DNA of 10,593 bases, taken from NCBI GenBank assembly GCA_027364825.1, contig DAHXOM010000355.1, forward strand, positions 1 to 10,593. The letters are read 5' to 3'. Source of the stretch: a bacterium (GTDB lineage: Bacteria; JAMCPX01). A program made the position numbers and the translations under genes. Below the pieces are notes generated by a model, which did no database searches, was not told where the DNA came from, and saw only the letters and a list, made by a program, of their open reading frames with translations. Below are positions 5,785-10,593 of this stretch, in pieces (position 1 is the first letter of the stretch; every line of letters begins with the position of its first letter).

Positions 5785-8700
5785 ATGTCGAGAAGAAGAG
5801 ATATAAAAAAGATTATGTTAATCGGTTCAGGTCCTATTGTTATAGGTCAGGCATCTGAATTCGATTACTCGGGGACGCAGTCATGCAAGGCATTAAAAGC
5901 AGAGGGTATAGAGGTTGTGCTGGTAAACAGTAACCCGGCTACGATTATGACAGACCCTGAATTCGCGGATAAAACGTACATAGAACCCATTACCCCGGAC
6001 ATACTGAAAAAAATTATCGAAGCAGAAAGGCCGGATGCCCTCCTGCCGACGATGGGAGGACAGACGGCATTGAACATGGCTGTTGCCCTTTCGGACAGCG
6101 GCGTATTGAAGCAGTACGGTGTGGAGCTTATCGGTGCACGGCTTGATACCATAAAAAAGGCGGAAGACAGGGAGCTGTTTAAGGCTTCGATGCTCAAGAT
6201 AGGCTTGAAAGTGCCTTTCAGCAAATACACCCATACAAAAGAAGAAGCAATGAGGTTCGTGAGAGAGATCGGCTTCCCCGTGATCATACGGCCGTCATTT
6301 ACCCTCGGAGGGACCGGTGCAAGCATTGCGTACAATATAGAGGAGTTCGAAGACAAGGTGGAATACGGGCTGAGTGTAAGTCCGACACACGAGGTGTTGC
6401 TGGAAGAATCCGTCCTCGGATGGAAGGAATTCGAGCTTGAGATGATGAGAGACAGGAATGATAACTGCATCGTTGTCTGTTCCATTGAAAACTTTGATCC
6501 CATGGGCGTTCATACCGGTGACAGCATAACGATTGCACCGGCACAGACGCTCACGGACAAGGAATATCAGAATATGCGGGATGCCGCCATAAAGATTATG
6601 CGGGAGATCGGTATAGAGAGCGGCGGATCAAATATACAGTTTGCCGTAAACCCTCTCAACGGAGATATGGTTATCATAGAGATGAACCCGAGGGTCTCCA
6701 GGAGTTCAGCCCTTGCATCCAAGGCGACCGGTTACCCGATAGCAAAGGTCGCCACAAAACTTGCCATTGGATACACCCTCGATGAAATTACCAATGATAT
6801 TACGAAAAACACAAAGGCCTCGTTTGAGCCCACGATTGATTATGTTGTAACGAAAATACCCAGGTTCGCCTTTGAAAAATTCCCGCAGGCGGACGATACC
6901 CTTACAACGCAGATGAAATCAGTCGGTGAGGTCATGGCAATAGGGAGAACATTCAGGGAGTCGTTTCAGAAAGCATTACGGTCACTCGAATCAGGAGTGT
7001 ACGGCATGGTGCAAAGGATAAGGGATGAAGATTTTGGGACAGTTAAAGCAAGAGAAAAGGTCATCAGCGGATTAAAAAGGCCATCGCCGGAACAGCTGTT
7101 TTCCATAGGGGACGCATTCAGAATGGGATTTACCGTGGAAGATATACAGCAATACACTTCAATCGATCCATGGTTTCTGGATAATCTGCAAGAGATCATT
7201 GGATATGAGAGCAAGATCAGGGCATTGAAAGGGTATTCACTTTCAACTGTTGAAGCCGCACACATTCTACGGGACGCAAAGAAAATGGGATTTTCCGACA
7301 GATATATCGCAGGCCTGCTCGGTACTGCAGAACCGTTGATAAGAAAGGCAAGAATGAACAGCGACATAAAACCGGTTTACAAGGTCGTGGATACCTGTGG
7401 AGCGGAATTCGAGGCATATACACCGTATCTTTATTCCACCTATGAGGATGAGAACGAGTCCGTTGTATCACAGAAAAAAAAGGTAATCATTCTCGGGAGC
7501 GGCCCGAACAGAATTGGACAGGGCATAGAGTTTGATTATTGCTGTGTCCATGCAAGCTTCGCCCTCAGGGAAGAAGGGTATGAATCCATCATGCTGAATT
7601 CCAATCCGGAAACAGTCAGTACCGACTATGATACGTCCGATAAGCTTTATTTTGAACCTATTACCTACGAAGATGTCATGAATATTATTGAGCTTGAAAA
7701 GCCGAACGGTGTGATTGTTCAGTTCGGCGGGCAGACTCCGTTAAAGCTCGCAAAGAAGCTTGAGGCGGCTGGTGTGCAGGTGCTTGGGACCTCGCCCGAG
7801 AGTATAGACATAGCCGAGGACAGGAAAAGATTCAGGGAGCTCCTGGAACGGCTCGGATTGAAACAACCCACAAGTCTTACAGCGACATCCGTGGAGGAGG
7901 CCATAAGGATTGGCAATACAATCGGATTTCCCCTCATACTCAGGCCTTCCTACGTACTCGGCGGCAGGGCCATGGAGATCGTTTATGACAACGAGAGCCT
8001 TGAAGAGTATATGGCCAGGGCTGTGAATATCAGTGAAGACAAGCCCGTACTGGTGGATAAGTTCCTGGAGAGTGCAACAGAGATTGATGTAGACGCTATA
8101 TCCGATGGTGATACCGTTGTGATCGGCGGCGTTATGGAGCATATCGAGGAGGCAGGCATACATTCGGGCGACAGTGCATGTTCACTCCCGCCTTTTTCTT
8201 TATCCAAGGACCTTATCAATGAGATTACGAGACAGACCAAAATTCTTGCAAAGGCGTTGAATGTTGTAGGGCTTATCAATATACAGTACGCTGTTAAGGA
8301 TAACGAGGTTTATGTAATCGAGGCAAATCCCAGGGCGAGCAGGACAATACCGTTCGTCTCAAAGTCAATAGGGATCCCGCTTGCAAAGTTGGCAACAAAA
8401 CTGATGGTGGGCAAGAAACTAAAGGACATAGGCTTTACAAAAGAGGTGTTGACTGATTATATTACTGTAAAAGAAGCTGTGCTTCCGTTTATGAAACTGC
8501 CGGGTGTAGATACGATATTGGGACCGGAGATGAAATCAACCGGTGAGGTTATGGGAATAGACAAAACGTTCGCTCTGGCATTTGCAAAGTCGCAATTAGC
8601 TTCAAATACGGTACTACCGATGAACGGTAATATTTTTATCAGTGTAAAAGATAATGATAAGATGCTGATAGTGCCTATTGCAAAGAGATTGAAAGAATTT

Positions 8701-9024
8701 GGATTCAACATAATTGCAACCAGAGGTACCGCGCAGATCTTAACGACAAGCGGCATTGAGGTAAGAATTGTTAATAAGGTAGAGGAAGGAAGGCCGCATA
8801 TTGTTGATTTGATAAAAAACCGGGAGATTGCAATGCTGATAAATACTACCTTTGGAAAAAAATCAATAAAAGATTCTTATTCTATAAGAAGGTCGGCCAT
8901 TACGTATAATATACCGTATTATACGACCATTGAAGGTGCGGATGCGGCGTACAGGGCTATTGTGGCCTTGAAGAACGGTGAGATCACGGTTACACCAATA
9001 CAGAATTTATACAGAGCATTATAA
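5785..9024 (+). CDS. carB: Carbamoyl-phosphate synthase large subunit
   Basis: CarB uses bicarbonate, two ATP and ammonia from CarA to make carbamoyl phosphate. The 1079-aa protein is full length (E. coli about 1073). The two homologous synthetase halves are evident. The first opens with KIMLIGSGPIVIGQASEFDYSG-type residues near 9-27, and the second with VIILGSGPNRIGQGIEFDY near residue 566. Each half has an ATP-grasp domain with metal-site motifs (IIEMNPRVSRSSALASKATG and VIEANPRASRTIPFVSKS). The C-terminal MGS-like allosteric domain begins near residue 946 (GNIFISVKDNDK), the site where UMP and ornithine act in E. coli. ATG 5785 is preceded by a G-run (GGGGGG), a modest Shine-Dalgarno signal. 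It follows the radical SAM gene by 21 bp and precedes greA by 14 bp. Confidence 0.97.
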   Translation: MSRRRDIKKIMLIGSGPIVIGQASEFDYSGTQSCKALKAEGIEVVLVNSNPATIMTDPEFADKTYIEPITPDILKKIIEAERPDALLPTMGGQTALNMAVALSDSGVLKQYGVELIGARLDTIKKAEDRELFKASMLKIGLKVPFSKYTHTKEEAMRFVREIGFPVIIRPSFTLGGTGASIAYNIEEFEDKVEYGLSVSPTHEVLLEESVLGWKEFELEMMRDRNDNCIVVCSIENFDPMGVHTGDSITIAPAQTLTDKEYQNMRDAAIKIMREIGIESGGSNIQFAVNPLNGDMVIIEMNPRVSRSSALASKATGYPIAKVATKLAIGYTLDEITNDITKNTKASFEPTIDYVVTKIPRFAFEKFPQADDTLTTQMKSVGEVMAIGRTFRESFQKALRSLESGVYGMVQRIRDEDFGTVKAREKVISGLKRPSPEQLFSIGDAFRMGFTVEDIQQYTSIDPWFLDNLQEIIGYESKIRALKGYSLSTVEAAHILRDAKKMGFSDRYIAGLLGTAEPLIRKARMNSDIKPVYKVVDTCGAEFEAYTPYLYSTYEDENESVVSQKKKVIILGSGPNRIGQGIEFDYCCVHASFALREEGYESIMLNSNPETVSTDYDTSDKLYFEPITYEDVMNIIELEKPNGVIVQFGGQTPLKLAKKLEAAGVQVLGTSPESIDIAEDRKRFRELLERLGLKQPTSLTATSVEEAIRIGNTIGFPLILRPSYVLGGRAMEIVYDNESLEEYMARAVNISEDKPVLVDKFLESATEIDVDAISDGDTVVIGGVMEHIEEAGIHSGDSACSLPPFSLSKDLINEITRQTKILAKALNVVGLINIQYAVKDNEVYVIEANPRASRTIPFVSKSIGIPLAKLATKLMVGKKLKDIGFTKEVLTDYITVKEAVLPFMKLPGVDTILGPEMKSTGEVMGIDKTFALAFAKSQLASNTVLPMNGNIFISVKDNDKMLIVPIAKRLKEFGFNIIATRGTAQILTTSGIEVRIVNKVEEGRPHIVDLIKNREIAMLINTTFGKKSIKDSYSIRRSAITYNIPYYTTIEGADAAYRAIVALKNGEITVTPIQNLYRAL

Positions 9025-9038
9025 GACAGGAGCTTTTT

Positions 9039-9530
9039 ATGCAGAGACTTCCGATTACAAGATCAGGGTACGAGGCTTTAAAAGAGAAATTGAAGGTATT
9101 ACAGCAGGTGGAAAGACCAAAGGTGATTGTGGCGCTTGCAGAGGCAAGAAGCCATGGCGATTTGAGCGAGAATGCAGAATATGAGAGCGCTAAGGAAAAA
9201 CAATCATATATAGATGCCAAGATAAGGGAAATAGAAAATAAGCTTGCTAATGCAGAGATAATAGAGATAGACAAAACCAAGATCGATCAGGGGCGGATTG
9301 CGTTCGGCGCTTTTGTGTCGATTAAGGATACCAACACCGAGAGTGTTGTCAGTTATCTGATTGTGGGTGAAGATGAAGCTGATTTTAAGAACGGCAGTAT
9401 CTCGATTACCTCGCCGCTTGCACGGGAACTGATAGGCTGCAGAAAAGGCGATTTTATTGAGATAGAGACATCGAAGTCGGTAAAGGAATACGAGATAATA
9501 GAAATATCGTACGATAAGCTGGACAAGTAA
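9039..9530 (+). CDS. greA: Transcription elongation factor GreA
   Basis: GreA enters the RNA polymerase secondary channel and stimulates cleavage of backtracked transcripts. The 163-aa length is close to E. coli GreA. The N-terminal antiparallel coiled coil covers about residues 1-75, with the loop-tip motif GDLSENAEY carrying Asp41 and Glu44, the acidic pair that coordinates the catalytic magnesium. The C-terminal FKBP-like domain follows from about residue 80 (ISITSPLARELIGCRKGD). AGGAG at 9028-9032 is well spaced from ATG 9039. The 14-bp gap from carB implies co-transcription with the pyr genes, and carB-greA adjacency is known from other Proteobacteria. The stop codon TAA 9528-9530 directly abuts the inverted repeat at 9531. 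Confidence 0.96.
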   Translation: MQRLPITRSGYEALKEKLKVLQQVERPKVIVALAEARSHGDLSENAEYESAKEKQSYIDAKIREIENKLANAEIIEIDKTKIDQGRIAFGAFVSIKDTNTESVVSYLIVGEDEADFKNGSISITSPLARELIGCRKGDFIEIETSKSVKEYEIIEISYDKLDK

Positions 9531-9628
9531 ACCCCGTTAGAAAATTCCAGGTATTTCATGCAGATAATATACCATTGCTAAATTCTAAGACCAGGATATT
9601 ATTGAATCAGCAAATTTTCTAACGGGGT
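9531..9628. repeat. MITE-like element 1, ACCCCGTTAGA ends (98 bp)
   Basis: A perfect 16-bp terminal inverted repeat (ACCCCGTTAGAAAATT at 9531-9546, AATTTTCTAACGGGGT at 9613-9628) encloses about 66 AT-rich bases with no ORF. It begins at the base right after the greA stop codon. The flanks TAA on the left and AAA on the right do not show a clear target duplication beyond AA. The hairpin could help end the pyr-greA transcript, but it is not followed by a T-run, so a classical intrinsic terminator is not supported. The same termini recur at 9833-9951. Confidence 0.8.
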
Positions 9629-9671
9629 AAACCCTTCTTTATCATGTCATGCTTATAGAAGATTTTTGCTT

Positions 9672-9745
9672 GTCATTGCGAGCCAAAGGCGAAGCAATCT
9701 ACAGGTAATGAGGGATTGCTTCGTTATTTCATTCCTCGCAATGAC
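9672..9745. repeat. GTCATTGCGAG palindromic element, second copy (74 bp)
   Basis: The outer arms are GTCATTGCGAG (9672-9682) and CTCGCAATGAC (9735-9745), and the inner arms are GAAGCAATC and GATTGCTTCG. Its reverse complement matches 4681-4752 almost base for base. The differences are one A/G change, a few bases around the central loop and a 2-bp length difference near one end. It is therefore the same element in the opposite orientation, without the extra half-unit of the first copy. It lies in non-coding DNA, in contrast to the first copy. Confidence 0.85.
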
Positions 9746-9794
9746 GACTAAGGGCTCCCCTCAAAAATATAAGTAGGTACGTGTTCACTATGTG

Positions 9795-9822
9795 TTGACA
9801 AATAAAAAAGTGTCCATATAAT
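9795..9822 (+). promoter_or_regulatory. Consensus sigma-70 promoter for the tRNA unit
   Basis: TTGACA (9795-9800) and TATAAT (9817-9822) match both consensus hexamers exactly and are separated by 16 bp. Transcription would start near 9829, just before the second ACCCCGTTAGA element, and run into tRNA-Val and tRNA-Asp. A strong promoter is expected for tRNA genes. The start site is an estimate. Confidence 0.85.
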
Positions 9823-9832
9823 GAGAATGCAA

Positions 9833-9951
9833 ACCCCGTTAGACAGTCAGCCAAAGGTTTGAGCCGGAGGCTTCCGCCGTCTGAGCAGGAGATAAGTTCT
9901 CCGGATGTGACGTACCGGACTTTTCCCTATGATGGTGCTTTCTAACGGGGT
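9833..9951. repeat. MITE-like element 2, ACCCCGTTAGA ends (119 bp), in tRNA leader
   Basis: An 11-bp terminal inverted repeat (ACCCCGTTAGA at 9833-9843, TCTAACGGGGT at 9941-9951) encloses a GC-richer interior that is unrelated to element 1. The interior can form small hairpins: CGGA-GGCT-TCCG at 9865-9876, GGAGA-TAAGT-TCTCC at 9888-9902, and TCCGG with CCGGA (9900-9904 and 9915-9919). The last two are mutually exclusive. It lies between the promoter and tRNA-Val, so it would be transcribed as the 5' leader of the tRNA precursor. No ORF is apparent. Confidence 0.75.
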
Positions 9952-9958
9952 AAATTGC

Positions 9959-10031
9959 AGGCGGATAGCTCAGTTGGTAGAGCGCCACTCTTACACGGTG
10001 GATGTCGCAGGTTCGAGCCCTGTTCCGCCTA
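9959..10031 (+). tRNA. tRNA-Val (anticodon UAC)
   Basis: The 73-nt cloverleaf is complete. Acceptor AGGCGGA pairs fully with TCCGCCT. The D stem is GCTC/GAGC. The anticodon stem CCACT/GGTGG encloses loop CTTACAC, with anticodon TAC at 9992-9994. The variable loop is 5 nt, and the T arm GCAGG-TTCGAGC-CCTGT has one G-T wobble. The discriminator is A, and CCA is not encoded, so it must be added enzymatically. It is 8 bp upstream of tRNA-Asp and shares its promoter. Confidence 0.97.
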
Positions 10032-10039
10032 TTGTTTAA

Positions 10040-10114
10040 GGGGTCGTAGTTCAGTTTGGTTAGAACGTCCGCCTGTCACGCGGAAGGTCGCGGGTTCGAA
10101 CCCCGTCGACCCCG
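10040..10114 (+). tRNA. tRNA-Asp (anticodon GUC)
   Basis: The 75-nt cloverleaf has acceptor GGGGTCG/CGACCCC, D stem GTTC/GAAC, anticodon stem TCCGC/GCGGA around loop CTGTCAC (anticodon GTC), variable loop AGGTC and T arm GCGGG-TTCGAAC-CCCGT. The discriminator is G, as is usual for tRNA-Asp. No CCA is encoded. It is directly followed by a run of eight T at 10115-10122. Confidence 0.97.
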
Positions 10115-10122
10115 TTTTTTTT
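10107..10122 (+). terminator. Possible terminator: tRNA-Asp 3' end plus T8
   Basis: The GC-rich 3' acceptor strand CGACCCC plus G73 is followed at once by TTTTTTTT (10115-10122). The tRNA's own T arm and acceptor stem could serve as the RNA structure of an intrinsic terminator. There is no separate hairpin. If the T-run is inefficient, yggT, 25 bp downstream, would be read from the tRNA promoter. Confidence 0.35.
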
Positions 10123-10139
10123 ATTGGTAAAGAATAGAC

Positions 10140-10439
10140 ATGATATCAGACTTTTTGGTAATACTGGCAAATATTGTGAGCGTAGTGCTTACAATATATT
10201 ATTGGCTTATCATCATACGTGCTTTATTGAGCTGGGTGAACCCGGATCCGTATAACCCGGTTGTGAACTTTTTGTACAGGGTAACAGAACCCGTGCTCGG
10301 TCGGTTACGCAGTGTGATCCCTCTCGGAGCAAGCTCGGGTATAGATCTGTCTCCCTTAATCGCAGTTTTTGTAATCTACTTTTTCAAGTCTTTGATTGTG
10401 AAGGCACTCCTTATGCTTGCGTTCAAGCTCAGCGCATAA
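10140..10439 (+). CDS. YggT family integral membrane protein
   Basis: This is a small 99-aa inner-membrane protein of the YggT family, whose members have been linked to osmotic stress and, in Gram-positives and plastids, to division or membrane organisation. The exact role is unsettled. Two hydrophobic segments lie at about residues 5-31 and 68-95. Between them is the family motif region, WVNPDPYNPVVNFL (residues 32-45) and TEPVLGRLRSVIP (49-61). The start at ATG 10140 lacks a good Shine-Dalgarno sequence (only TAAAGAAT upstream). No separate promoter is evident in the 25 bp after tRNA-Asp, so it may be read through from the tRNA unit. Confidence 0.9.
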   Translation: MISDFLVILANIVSVVLTIYYWLIIIRALLSWVNPDPYNPVVNFLYRVTEPVLGRLRSVIPLGASSGIDLSPLIAVFVIYFFKSLIVKALLMLAFKLSA

Positions 10440-10497
10440 ACTTCTTGCAATACAAGTTATTCCCTTCATTGCAATATCGGTGTATATATAAGCCAGG

Positions 10498-10593
10498 ATG
10501 CATTATAAACCTAATAATTTTACGAAAAATAAAGTACCCGATATTCTTCTTACATCCCTGATATTTTTATTTGCATTTGTATTTGTATTCAAC
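10498..10593 (+). CDS. N-terminus of a membrane protein, cut by the window edge
   Basis: An ORF opens at ATG 10498 and remains open for 32 codons to the end of the window. It starts MHYKPNNFTKNKVPDILLTS, with a polar, Lys-rich segment, then becomes strongly hydrophobic (LIFLFAFVFVFN), consistent with a first transmembrane helix. A weak AGCCAGG lies close upstream. The family cannot be identified from this fragment, and the 58-bp gap after yggT contains no clear promoter or terminator, only a weak TTGCAAT/ATTGCAA inverted repeat at 10445-10474. Confidence 0.5.
   Translation, partial: MHYKPNNFTKNKVPDILLTSLIFLFAFVFVFN

Larger units (their letters stand above)
9531..9958. other. greA-tRNA intergenic repeat island
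   Basis: These 428 bases hold no supportable protein gene. From left to right are an ACCCCGTTAGA-ended element (9531-9628), about 43 plain bases, a GTCATTGCGAG palindrome (9672-9745), a short AT-rich stretch, a consensus promoter (9795-9822), and a second ACCCCGTTAGA-ended element (9833-9951). The last 7 bases lead into tRNA-Val. Outside these items I see nothing further. Confidence 0.8.

Noticed and set aside
5865..6503. 212-codon - strand ORF
   Set aside because: It is antisense to the highly conserved first ATP-grasp half of carB.
9531..9951. CRISPR-like array
   Set aside because: The repeats are paired inverted termini of separate elements, not direct repeats with regular spacers, and there are no cas genes.
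9955..10137. 60-codon ORF reading through the two tRNA genes
   Set aside because: Both tRNAs fold as complete cloverleafs. The peptide is just translated tRNA sequence, a common mis-annotation.
10445..10474. Terminator after yggT
   Set aside because: The TTGCAAT/ATTGCAA inverted repeat is only 7 bp with a 16-nt loop and no T-run.
1..10593. A wholly new multi-gene defence or mobile system
   Set aside because: Apart from one unrecognised protein and one truncated ORF, every protein-coding gene belongs to a known family, mostly housekeeping. There are no nuclease, toxin, transposase or phage genes.

Overview
The window is mostly a de novo pyrimidine biosynthesis operon on the + strand. It is followed by a repeat-rich intergenic region, two tRNA genes and a small membrane-protein gene. 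Gene order is leader ORF with attenuator, pyrR, pyrB, pyrC, carA, an unrecognised gene, a PflX-like radical SAM gene, carB, greA, repeat island, tRNA-Val(UAC), tRNA-Asp(GUC), yggT, and a truncated membrane protein ORF at the right edge. Nothing convincing is encoded on the - strand. The organism is a bacterium of moderate GC. The carB-greA linkage, the PflX-like protein and the abundant GTCATTGCGAG-type palindromic repeats would suit an anaerobic Desulfobacterota (former Deltaproteobacteria) or a related lineage, but this placement is an inference and not secure.

Region 1-4613 is compact. A 24-codon leader ORF with a strong Shine-Dalgarno sequence runs straight through a perfect intrinsic terminator and stops just before pyrR, which is the layout expected of a translation-coupled attenuator. 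The downstream genes are packed tightly: pyrR-pyrB 2 bp apart, pyrB/pyrC overlapping by 20 bp, pyrC/carA by 20 bp, and carA/unknown by 14 bp. CarA and CarB make carbamoyl phosphate, PyrB joins it to aspartate and PyrC closes the ring to dihydroorotate. PyrR is the expected UMP sensor. The later genes pyrD, pyrE and pyrF are not in the window.

Region 4610-5763 holds the oddest coding structure. A 147-bp palindromic element lies at the 5' end of the radical SAM gene. It appears to have cut off the original start and to supply a replacement Shine-Dalgarno/ATG that is coupled by an ATGA overlap to the severed 5' piece.

Region 5785-9530 is ordinary carB and greA. Region 9531-9958 has no protein gene. 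It contains two elements with ACCCCGTTAGA terminal inverted repeats but unrelated interiors, a second inverted copy of the GTCATTGCGAG element, and a consensus sigma-70 promoter whose transcript would begin with the second ACCCCGTTAGA element and continue into the tRNAs.

I see no evidence of a wholly new multi-gene system. The most interesting items are the pyr leader attenuator, the repeat-rescued radical SAM start, the unrecognised protein between carA and carB, and the structured repeat acting as a tRNA-operon leader.
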